Positions 1 through 5,664 of a DNA stretch of 24,062 bases are shown piece by piece (position 1 is the stretch's first letter; each line of letters opens with the position of its first letter). The position numbers and the translations under genes are program-made. The notes under the pieces were generated by a model. That model had not been told where the DNA came from. It searched no databases and was given only the letters and a program-made list of their open reading frames with translations. Location of the stretch: positions 1-24,062 of the forward strand of contig CATPBV010000171.1 of NCBI GenBank assembly GCA_955652345.1. The letters are read 5' to 3'. This stretch comes from an uncultured Solirubrobacteraceae bacterium. Its GTDB lineage: Bacteria > Actinomycetota > Thermoleophilia > Solirubrobacterales > Solirubrobacteraceae.

Positions 1-53
1 CGGGCGGCGCGATGCCGGTGCCAGCCTAGCTCTGTGCCAGGCCGACAAGCCTT

Positions 54-749
54 TCAGACAGGTAGGACGGTAGCGAGGTCGCGCCGTGAAAGCTCTCTCA
101 TGATGGTCGGCAGGGCTTCGGCGGTCTTCCGATGGGAGCCACGTGAGCTGTAGAAGTCGGCATCGTGCAGGAGGATCACGTCGCCGCCGGAGAGCTCTCG
201 GGTGGCGCGCGCGGCGATCCGGGCCGGGGTGGTGAAGCGCCGCCAGTCCTTGCCCCAGCCTGACCACAGCAGTGGTCGTAACCCGGCGGCGCGCGCCGCT
301 TCGAGGCCGGAAACGCTATAGATCCCGTACGGCGGCCGATGCCAGCGTGGGGTCGCGCTCGTGGCGTCCTCGATCGCGGCGGCGGCACGCCGGAGGTCGT
401 CCTCGAGTTGCGCGCGGCTCAGGCGCAGCTGGAGACGATGACGGTCGCAGTGCAGCGCGATCGTGTGGCCGGCGGCGGCGATCCGGGCCGCGACCGCGGG
501 CCGTCGCTGTACCTGCTCGCCGACGAGGAAGAACGTCGCGTGGGTGCCGGCGTCGGCGAGGATCTCCAGGACCGCCGGGGTGCCCTCGGGGTGCGGCCCG
601 TCATCGAACGTGAGCGCGACCCCGGTGGCGCCGTCGAGTTTCAGCGGGATCTTCCACGCTCGCGCCACCCGCGGGAGCACGGGCGCGGCCGGGAGCAGCA
701 CTGGACTTGGTCGCTTCACCGGGGCAGACGGCCCCCGCGCGCCGGGCAA
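54..749 (-). CDS. Polysaccharide deacetylase (NodB-homology, carbohydrate esterase 4 family)
   Basis: Predicted metal-dependent N- or O-deacetylase acting on cell-envelope polysaccharide. The NodB signature is visible: motif 1 TFDDGPHPEGT near residues 47-57, motif 3 RPPYG near residue 138, and the late motif LLHDAD near residue 193. The usual motif 2 (H-S/T-x-x-H-P) is changed to HCDRHR near residue 99, which still offers two histidines to the metal. The start is uncertain. The longest frame begins at a TTG at 749 inside the repeat array, while a GTG at 719 gives a shorter protein that begins just before the hydrophobic stretch PVLLPAAPVLP. That stretch could be a membrane anchor. The protein is short (221-231 residues), essentially only the catalytic domain. 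Family assignment is firm; the substrate is unknown. Confidence 0.88.
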   Translation of the reverse strand: MPGARGPSAPVKRPSPVLLPAAPVLPRVARAWKIPLKLDGATGVALTFDDGPHPEGTPAVLEILADAGTHATFFLVGEQVQRRPAVAARIAAAGHTIALHCDRHRLQLRLSRAQLEDDLRRAAAAIEDATSATPRWHRPPYGIYSVSGLEAARAAGLRPLLWSGWGKDWRRFTTPARIAARATRELSGGDVILLHDADFYSSRGSHRKTAEALPTIMRELSRRDLATVLPV

Positions 750-855
750 AGGTCACAACAGATTCGTTCTGAAGCGCGAAGGTGACGTTTGCCCGGGCAG
801 CGCGGGCAAACGTCACAAGCAAATCGGCCGACGATTCGTTTGTCACGTTTGACCG
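742..855. repeat. Alternating inverted-repeat array (four copies)
   Basis: Four related 15-17-bp units alternate in orientation: CCGGGCAAAGGTCACAA at 742-758 (+), the inverse GGTGACGTTTGCCCGGG at 781-797, GCGGGCAAACGTCACAA at 802-818 (+), and the inverse TTGTCACGTTTGACCG at 840-855. An 8-mer, GATTCGTT, also recurs at 761-768 and 833-840. Any neighbouring pair can form a hairpin, so several mutually exclusive structures are possible. The array lies between divergent genes and touches the longest start of the deacetylase. No T-tract follows, so a simple intrinsic terminator is not supported. Confidence 0.75.
782..816. repeat. Perfect 14-bp inverted repeat (hairpin)
   Basis: GTGACGTTTGCCCG at 782-795 is the exact reverse complement of CGGGCAAACGTCAC at 803-816, with a 7-nt loop (GGCAGCG). 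It is the strongest hairpin of the surrounding array. In-frame translation through it creates a false GTG start at 782 for the downstream acetoacetate decarboxylase gene. Confidence 0.85.
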
Positions 856-887
856 CTCCGAGGAGCGTGGCCGATGCTCCAGATTCA

Positions 888-901
888 TAATGTATGCAAT
901 C
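888..901 (+). promoter_or_regulatory. Candidate GntR operator, site 1
   Basis: TAATGTATGCAATC is an AT-rich island in GC-rich DNA upstream of the acetoacetate decarboxylase/FAH/GntR unit. It matches the motif shared with sites at 4666, 10847 and 10905 (TAWTGTATSC) and has an imperfect dyad (TG-N4-CA). A CATAAT -10-like hexamer overlaps it at 886-891, but I see no good -35 element. An in-frame ATG at 890 lies inside the motif, which argues against that ATG as the translation start. Confidence 0.55.
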
Positions 902-1033
902 GGTTTGCCCCGCCCGAGACGGCGCCGAGCCGAACGCCTCGATGAACTGCAAGTGCATACCGCCCACATCCTCTCAGCACCCGCTACCGGTGCCCGTCGG
1001 CCTTGGAGCCGTTACATCGACCGGAGCCGCTTC

Positions 1034-1837
1034 GTGAGCCTGCGGGGATACACCGCTCCCCTCTCTCCCGACGGACGCGCGGGAATCGTCCCCCCACCGC
1101 CGTGGCACTACTCCGGGGACTTCCTGATCGCCGAGTACCGCACCGATCCGGACACCGTGACAGCACTGCTCCCGGACGAGCTCGAACCGGCCGAGGATCC
1201 CGGGGCGGTCGCGGCGATCTTCGCCGACTGGCAATCCTGCTCGGAGGACCTGCGCGAGCTGGTCGATCCGATCCAGTCGCAGTACCGGGAGTTCTTCCTG
1301 GTGGTCGGGGCGCGCTTTCAAGGCCAGCCGGTCAGCCGCTGCGTGTACATCTGGGTCGACAAGGACTTCGCCATGTACCGCGGCTGGATCCAGGGGTTTC
1401 CGAAGAAGCTCGGCTCGATCCACATGACGCGCCCGTTCGCGGCCGGGAAGGCGGCGCCGAAGCTCGAGCCGGGTGCCCGTTTCGGGGCCACCTGTAGCGC
1501 GAACGACAGGCAGATCGCGCGGCTCGTGGTGACGCTCGAGCACCTCAGCGAGACCGGGCCGACCGTCAACGACCCGCCGATGCACAACACCCGGCATTTC
1601 CCGGCAGCGGCGGGGACCCGGCCGGCCGTGTTCGAGCTGGTGCGTGCCGGTGGCCGGGATCGGGAGGTGAGCGCGATCTGGGAGGGAAGCGCGGAGCTGC
1701 GGCTGTTCGACGACACGCTCGAGGATCTCCAGGCAATCGCGCCGAGGGAGATGCTGCGCGGCTACCGCTTCTCGTTCGGCTACACGGTGGACGGCGTCGA
1801 GGTGGTCGCTCAGCACGATCGAGAGACAACGTCGTGA
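1034..1837 (+). CDS. Acetoacetate decarboxylase family protein
   Basis: Predicted Schiff-base decarboxylase, or a related aldolase/dehydratase, acting on a beta-keto acid or similar intermediate. The family hallmark is present: the adjacent lysines of GFPKK at residues 121-125 from the GTG at 1034 correspond to the Lys-Lys pair of acetoacetate decarboxylase, in which the first lysine forms the imine. Length is 267 residues, near the family norm. GTG 1034 is preferred because a GGAG lies about 9 nt upstream and the conserved sequence starts soon after it. In-frame starts at 890 and 782 would begin inside the candidate operator and inside the hairpin repeat. Its stop overlaps the next gene's GTG by 4 nt, so the two are translationally coupled. 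Lower-pathway use in ring-cleavage catabolism is inferred from context; the true substrate is unknown. Confidence 0.85.
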   Translation: MSLRGYTAPLSPDGRAGIVPPPPWHYSGDFLIAEYRTDPDTVTALLPDELEPAEDPGAVAAIFADWQSCSEDLRELVDPIQSQYREFFLVVGARFQGQPVSRCVYIWVDKDFAMYRGWIQGFPKKLGSIHMTRPFAAGKAAPKLEPGARFGATCSANDRQIARLVVTLEHLSETGPTVNDPPMHNTRHFPAAAGTRPAVFELVRAGGRDREVSAIWEGSAELRLFDDTLEDLQAIAPREMLRGYRFSFGYTVDGVEVVAQHDRETTS

Positions 1838-2688
1838 AGCACGTCCGGATCGAACACGACGGCCGGACGCTAGAAGGAACCCTGAGCGACGAGACCGTCC
1901 GTGCGGGCGGGCTCGAGCTGCGGACCACCGAGGTCCAGCGCTGGCTCGCGCCGGTCGCCCCGGGCAAGATCATCGCCACCCACCTCACCTACCGCTCCCG
2001 CGCGGAGGAGTACCGCATGGCGACGCTCCCGGCCACCCCGTCGTACTTCATGAAGCCGCCGTCCGCCTTGTCCGCTCATCTCGAGCCCGTGGTCCGCCCC
2101 GCCGGCTGCCAGTTCCTCAACTACGAGGGCGAGATCGCGGTGGTGATCGGCCGGCGATGCCGAGAAGTGACGATCGACGATGCGCTGCACTACGTCGGCG
2201 GATACACAGTCGCGAACGACTGGGGCGTCCATGACTTCCGCCATGCCGACCGCGGCTCGATGCTGCGCGTCAAGGGGCAGGATGGCTTCTGTCCGCTCGG
2301 TCCTGCGATGGTCGACGCGGCCGACGTCGATCCTGAGAACCTGACGGTTCGAACGTTCGTGAACGGTGAACAGGTTCAGCAGGGCCACACCGGCACCGAT
2401 CTGCTGTTCTCGTTCGCCTACCAGATCGCCGACCTGGCGCGGCTGATCACCCTCGAGCCTCGCGACGTCCTGCTAACCGGGACGCCGGCCAACTCGCGGC
2501 CGGTGCAGCCAGGCGATGTCGTCGCGGTCGAGGTCGACGGGATCGGACGGCTCGAGAATCATGTCGTGCAGTCGCCGCACGAGCTCGCGCAAGTCGGCGA
2601 GCAGCCGGCGGTCAGCGCCCAGACGCTGCACGTCGCGCTGGCGATCCCCGAGGACGAGGCAGCGCGCCGGGTCGCGGTGGCGACGTGA
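1834..2688 (+). CDS. Fumarylacetoacetate hydrolase (FAH) family protein, copy 1
   Basis: Member of the FAH superfamily, which hydrolyses, decarboxylates or isomerises 2-oxo/enol acids from aromatic ring cleavage (for example HpaG). The metal-site pattern is visible: YEGE at residues 97-100 gives two glutamates, and ND at 128-129 gives the aspartate. The downstream segment KGQDGFCPLGP corresponds to the family's KSFDTFCPMGP-type lid/active-site strand, and the late TGTPAN matches the family's LLTGTPxG segment. Length is 284 residues. It starts with GTG overlapping the previous stop by 4 nt. The C-terminus, from about residue 250, extends past the usual fold end. Together with the second FAH gene at 3414-4244 it could supply the decarboxylase and isomerase steps that fused HpaG performs elsewhere. 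Confidence 0.88.
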   Translation: MKHVRIEHDGRTLEGTLSDETVRAGGLELRTTEVQRWLAPVAPGKIIATHLTYRSRAEEYRMATLPATPSYFMKPPSALSAHLEPVVRPAGCQFLNYEGEIAVVIGRRCREVTIDDALHYVGGYTVANDWGVHDFRHADRGSMLRVKGQDGFCPLGPAMVDAADVDPENLTVRTFVNGEQVQQGHTGTDLLFSFAYQIADLARLITLEPRDVLLTGTPANSRPVQPGDVVAVEVDGIGRLENHVVQSPHELAQVGEQPAVSAQTLHVALAIPEDEAARRVAVAT

Positions 2689-2737
2689 GAGTCGAGCCGG
2701 ACCGGACCGTCGCAGGTATGCGACATCCTTGCGCACG

Positions 2738-3430
2738 ATGAGCGCCGCCGGAGCCCGCCGCCTTGCCTCTGATCGGCTGGAGATCGCGAGCGTCGTCGAC
2801 CAGGTGTACGAGGCGATCCGCGAGCGGATCACGAATGGAACCCTTGCTCGCGGCGCCCGCGTCCACCAGGAGGACCTGGCCGAAGAGCTGGGCGTCTCCC
2901 GGACTCCGGTCCGCGAGGCGCTTCGCAGGCTGGCCGCAGAAGGCCTCGTCGAGATGCGCACGAATCGCGGAGCGCGCGTCGCGGACGTCCGCCAGGGAGA
3001 CATGCGACTGGCGTACGAAGCGCGACTGGTGATCGAACCGGGAGCGGCCAGGCTCGCCGCCGAGCGCGCACCCTCCGCCGCGATCGCACGTATGCGGAGG
3101 GCGGTGGCCGCGCATCGGCGCGCGATTCCCGACGTGGGGCGCAGCTTCGAAGCCAACCGCGAGTTTCACATCGCGCTCGTGCAGGCTGCGGACAACGCAT
3201 TCCTGCTCCAGTTCGTCGAGCGCCTGTGGGTTACGCGCATCGGCGAGGTCATCTACGAGCGCCAGAGCGAGACCCCCGAGCAGATGGGGCTCGACGCCGA
3301 CGAGCACGAGCTGATCCTGCTCGCGGTCGAGGCTGGCGACGCCCGCCGCGCGGAGTCCCTCGCCCGCCGGCACGTCGCCGACGCGATGAGGCGCTCTCTC
3401 GACCTCTTGGAAGCTAGCGCTCCATCCTGA
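2738..3430 (+). CDS. GntR-family transcriptional regulator, FCD subfamily
   Basis: Cytoplasmic ligand-responsive regulator of 230 residues. The N-terminal winged helix-turn-helix spans about residues 16-80, with the typical recognition segment LGVSRTPVREALRRLAAEGLV-like at 51-71. The C-terminal FCD domain carries the expected metal-ligand histidines H144 (REFHIAL), H190 (DEHELI) and H212 (RRHVADA), with an acidic residue near E100. FCD domains usually bind small carboxylates or CoA-like ligands. The ATG at 2738 is chosen because upstream codons in this frame are a shadow of the FAH gene. It sits 49 bp after that gene, probably co-transcribed. It is the only regulator in the catabolic island, hence the prime candidate for binding the shared TAWTGTATSC motif. 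Its 3' end overlaps the convergent FAH gene by 17 bp. Confidence 0.93.
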   Translation: MSAAGARRLASDRLEIASVVDQVYEAIRERITNGTLARGARVHQEDLAEELGVSRTPVREALRRLAAEGLVEMRTNRGARVADVRQGDMRLAYEARLVIEPGAARLAAERAPSAAIARMRRAVAAHRRAIPDVGRSFEANREFHIALVQAADNAFLLQFVERLWVTRIGEVIYERQSETPEQMGLDADEHELILLAVEAGDARRAESLARRHVADAMRRSLDLLEASAPS

Positions 3431-4244
3431 CCGGGTTGGACAGGGTGCCGACCCCGCTCACGTAGACCTCGACGGTGTCGCCTTCGCGGAGGTAGCGCGG
3501 CGGGGTCCTCGAGTCTCCGACGCCGCCGGGCGTGCCCGTCGCGATCACATCGCCGGGCTCCAGCGTCAGTCCGGCGGACAGGTACACGATCAGGTCCTCG
3601 ACGCTGAAGATCAGATCGCGGGTGTTGGCGTCCTGCATGACCTCTCCGGACACAGTCGTCCGGACACCGATGTCGGCGAGGTCGACGCCCTCCACGGGCG
3701 CAATCGAAGGTCCCATCGGGGCGAAGGTGTCGAAGCTCTTGCCGAGGGTGAACTGGCGCAGCGGAGTCTCGAGCTGCGCGCGCCGGCCGGACACGTCGTG
3801 GAAGGCGGAGATGCCGCCGACCGCTTGACGCGCGGTGGCCTTGTCCGCTCGGTAGGTGCGGCGGCCGATCACGACCGCGAGCTCGCCCTCATAGTCCGGG
3901 CGCGTCTCCTCTCGCGGGATCACGATGTCCTCGCCGTGGCCTATCAGCGCGGAGGTCCACTTGGCGAAGACGACGGGCACCGTCGGCACATTCAGCTCTG
4001 ATTCTTCGGCGTGCGAGCGGTAGTTGAGCCCGATCGCCAGGATCTTCTGCGGGGTCACGGGATGCATCAGCCGGACATCCTGCACGTGGTATTCGGGTCC
4101 CGCCGCGCGCTCGAGCTGCGCCCACGCCTCGTCGCTGGCAACGAATCCGCGCTCTGGCGCGGCGCCGGCGTCCCGGATCGTGCCGTCGTTCAGAGTTCCG
4201 AGCCGCGCCTCGCCGGCCGGGTTCAAGAAACGCACCGCGTTCAT
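3414..4244 (-). CDS. Fumarylacetoacetate hydrolase (FAH) family protein, copy 2
   Basis: Second FAH-superfamily enzyme, 276 residues, a more canonical member than copy 1. It shows the N-terminal KILAIGLNYRSHAEES segment (67-82), the metal ligands E119 and E121 in YEGE, D150 in FHDVSGR, and the classic KSFDTFAPMGP at 169-179. The fold ends normally in GDVIATGTPGGVG followed by the C-terminal strand VYVSGVGTLSNPV. Such proteins include ureidoglycolate lyase-like, acylpyruvate hydrolase and HpaG-type enzymes, and sequence alone does not separate these. Its ATG overlaps the stop of the upstream gene (ATGA), and a CAGGAGG ribosome-binding site lies inside that gene's end. The two minus-strand genes are therefore translationally coupled. 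Confidence 0.92.
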   Translation of the reverse strand: MNAVRFLNPAGEARLGTLNDGTIRDAGAAPERGFVASDEAWAQLERAAGPEYHVQDVRLMHPVTPQKILAIGLNYRSHAEESELNVPTVPVVFAKWTSALIGHGEDIVIPREETRPDYEGELAVVIGRRTYRADKATARQAVGGISAFHDVSGRRAQLETPLRQFTLGKSFDTFAPMGPSIAPVEGVDLADIGVRTTVSGEVMQDANTRDLIFSVEDLIVYLSAGLTLEPGDVIATGTPGGVGDSRTPPRYLREGDTVEVYVSGVGTLSNPVRMER

Positions 4245-4612
4245 GCGCTTGCCTCCTGTTCATCCCGAAGCACCTTGATCGCATTGACCGCCCGCGGGAT
4301 CCCGGCGTACGGCGTGGTCTGGAGGATCGCCTCCTCGATCTCGTTCCACGGCACCTCGATCGCTCGAAGCGCCCGGATGTGGGCACGTACCTGCGGATCG
4401 CTCGACCCGAGGGTTGTGAGCACCGCGACGATGATCAGCTCCCGCTCGCGCGCGTCGAGACCGGGACGGGTGTGGACGTCGCCGAAGGCGAAGTCGACGA
4501 CCCAGTCGCCCAGCACGCCCATCCGCGCCAGGAACTCCTCCCCGCCCGGCTCGTCGCCGAGCTCGGCCAGCCGCGCCATCGCCCGTTCGCGACGACTTCC
4601 GTCATCGGTCAT
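4241..4612 (-). CDS. Carboxymuconolactone decarboxylase (CMD) family protein
   Basis: Small alpha-helical protein of 123 residues in the CMD/AhpD-like superfamily. The core shows RERELIIVAVLTTLG (55-69), then VRAHIRALRAIEVPWNEIEEAI (75-96) with the conserved histidine H78, and YAGIPRAVNA (102-111). The CxxC of AhpD peroxidases is absent, so it is closer to the gamma-carboxymuconolactone decarboxylase type. The start at ATG 4612 is supported by AAAGGAGAG at 4618-4626 on the minus strand; the longer in-frame start at 4654 reads through this site. It is first in a minus-strand pair with the FAH gene and divergent from the extradiol dioxygenase operon. A decarboxylase or isomerase role in the lower pathway is inferred from context only. 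Confidence 0.88.
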   Translation of the reverse strand: MTDDGSRRERAMARLAELGDEPGGEEFLARMGVLGDWVVDFAFGDVHTRPGLDARERELIIVAVLTTLGSSDPQVRAHIRALRAIEVPWNEIEEAILQTTPYAGIPRAVNAIKVLRDEQEASA

Positions 4613-4642
4613 CTCCACTCTCCTTTGACCCAAAGCAAGGGC

Positions 4643-4671
4643 TTGACCGCCCACTCCCGCTCGGATATTGT
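4643..4671 (+). promoter_or_regulatory. Sigma70-type promoter of the extradiol dioxygenase operon
   Basis: A -35 hexamer TTGACC (4643-4648) and a -10 hexamer TATTGT (4666-4671) are separated by exactly 17 bp. The expected transcription start is near 4678, upstream of the dioxygenase. The -10 is embedded in the candidate operator at 4666-4679, which would suit repression by occlusion. Activity is inferred. Confidence 0.6.
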
Positions 4672-4679
4672 ATCCAAAG
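4666..4679 (+). promoter_or_regulatory. Candidate GntR operator, site 2
   Basis: TATTGTATCCAAAG matches the shared TAWTGTATSC motif. It lies between the divergent CMD/FAH and dioxygenase operons. A perfect short dyad, GGATA-TTG-TATCC, spans 4663-4675. It overlaps the -10 of the plus-strand promoter, and its complement contains TACAAT, a plausible -10 for the minus-strand unit, so one bound repressor could control both. Confidence 0.62.
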
Positions 4680-4743
4680 TGCCTAGGGCGCCTCGCGAGT
4701 GCCGTACCGGTCCCGGCTCGTCACGCGCACTCTCGATGTCACG

Positions 4744-5664
4744 ATGATTTCGCTGCGTCGCATTCACCACGTCTGCTTGCGCGTCGAGGACCTCGCCCGC
4801 GCCGCCAGCCGGTGGTCGATCCAGTTCGGCCTCACGATTCGCGAGCAGCGAGCGGACCGAGCTTATCTGTCCTGCGACTACGAGCCGTACTCGCTCGAGC
4901 TCGTTCAGGCGCCGGCTCCTGGAGCCGACCACACCGCCTACGAGCTGGCCCGCGGGTGCTCGATCGAGCAGGCCGCCGAGCACCTGACCGGATTGGGCAT
5001 CGAGCACCGCCTCGACCGGGGCGCCGTGCGCCTGCGCGACCCGGACGGCCACGGGATCGAGCTGCTCGCGTTCACGGCCGATGACGATCCGCGCCCCGCG
5101 ATCGCGCGCTCCACCAGCACGCTCCCGGCCTTTCATCCTCGCAAGCTCGGCCATGTGAACTCATTGACGGGCAATCTCTCGGGCCTGATCGAGTTCTATT
5201 GCAACGCGCTCGGGATGCGTGTGACGGATCGCCTCGGGGCCGAGGGCATCTGGCTCCACGTGAACGCGGATCACCACACGGTCGCGCTGATCGACAAGGC
5301 GACTCCCCACTTCCATCATCTCGCGTTCGAGCTCACCGATTGGGGCGAGCTTCGAGTGGCGCTCGATCACCTTGCCCAGCACGGACGCTGGCTCGCCTGG
5401 GGCCCGGTGCGTCATGGAGTCGGCCGCAACCTCTCGGCCTACGTCCGGATCCCGGAGGAGGAGTGCTTCGTCGAGTTGTTCTGCGACATGGAGCAGCTGA
5501 GCCCCGACCACGAGCCGCGCGACTGGCCGGACGACGCCCATTCCTCTAACACGTGGGGCATCCTCCCGCCGAGATCGTACTTCCGCTTCGACCCGGCGGC
5601 GGTGCAGGCCGAGCGCGACGGTCTGGAGGCACGCGGCAATCCGTTACCGGCAGGAGGAAGCTGA
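4744..5664 (+). CDS. Type I extradiol ring-cleavage dioxygenase (VOC superfamily)
   Basis: Predicted Fe(II) or Mn(II) enzyme that opens a catecholic ring next to the hydroxyls (meta cleavage). It has two VOC modules: an N-terminal one starting RRIHHVCLRVEDL and a catalytic C-terminal one starting GHVNSLTGNL. The 2-His-1-Glu ligands are visible at about H137 (GHVN), H191/H192 (FHHLAFEL) and E244 (FVELF), counted from ATG 4744. The second-shell pair H224 and Y233 is also in place. Length is 306 residues, normal for this class. An alternative GTG at 4699 adds 15 residues and has a weak AGGG upstream; ATG 4744 gives the usual short lead into the first strand. It is first gene of a tightly overlapping operon with the flavin monooxygenase. 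Homoprotocatechuate or a related catechol is the likely substrate by context. Confidence 0.9.
   Translation: MISLRRIHHVCLRVEDLARAASRWSIQFGLTIREQRADRAYLSCDYEPYSLELVQAPAPGADHTAYELARGCSIEQAAEHLTGLGIEHRLDRGAVRLRDPDGHGIELLAFTADDDPRPAIARSTSTLPAFHPRKLGHVNSLTGNLSGLIEFYCNALGMRVTDRLGAEGIWLHVNADHHTVALIDKATPHFHHLAFELTDWGELRVALDHLAQHGRWLAWGPVRHGVGRNLSAYVRIPEEECFVELFCDMEQLSPDHEPRDWPDDAHSSNTWGILPPRSYFRFDPAAVQAERDGLEARGNPLPAGGS

Noticed and set aside
782..816. Intrinsic terminator at the perfect hairpin
   Set aside because: No T-run follows on either strand, and it lies upstream of, not after, the divergent genes.
742..855. CRISPR array
   Set aside because: The units alternate in orientation, are short and have irregular spacers; no cas genes are nearby.
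782..1033. Longer acetoacetate decarboxylase starting at GTG 782 or ATG 890
   Set aside because: The first start lies within a hairpin repeat and the second within the candidate operator. The extra residues are Arg-rich and non-conserved in character.
2689..2737. Fifth operator copy upstream of the GntR gene (GGTATGCGACATCC)
   Set aside because: It shares only a short GTATGC with site 1 and lacks the TAATG half. The regulator can be co-transcribed from the upstream promoter.
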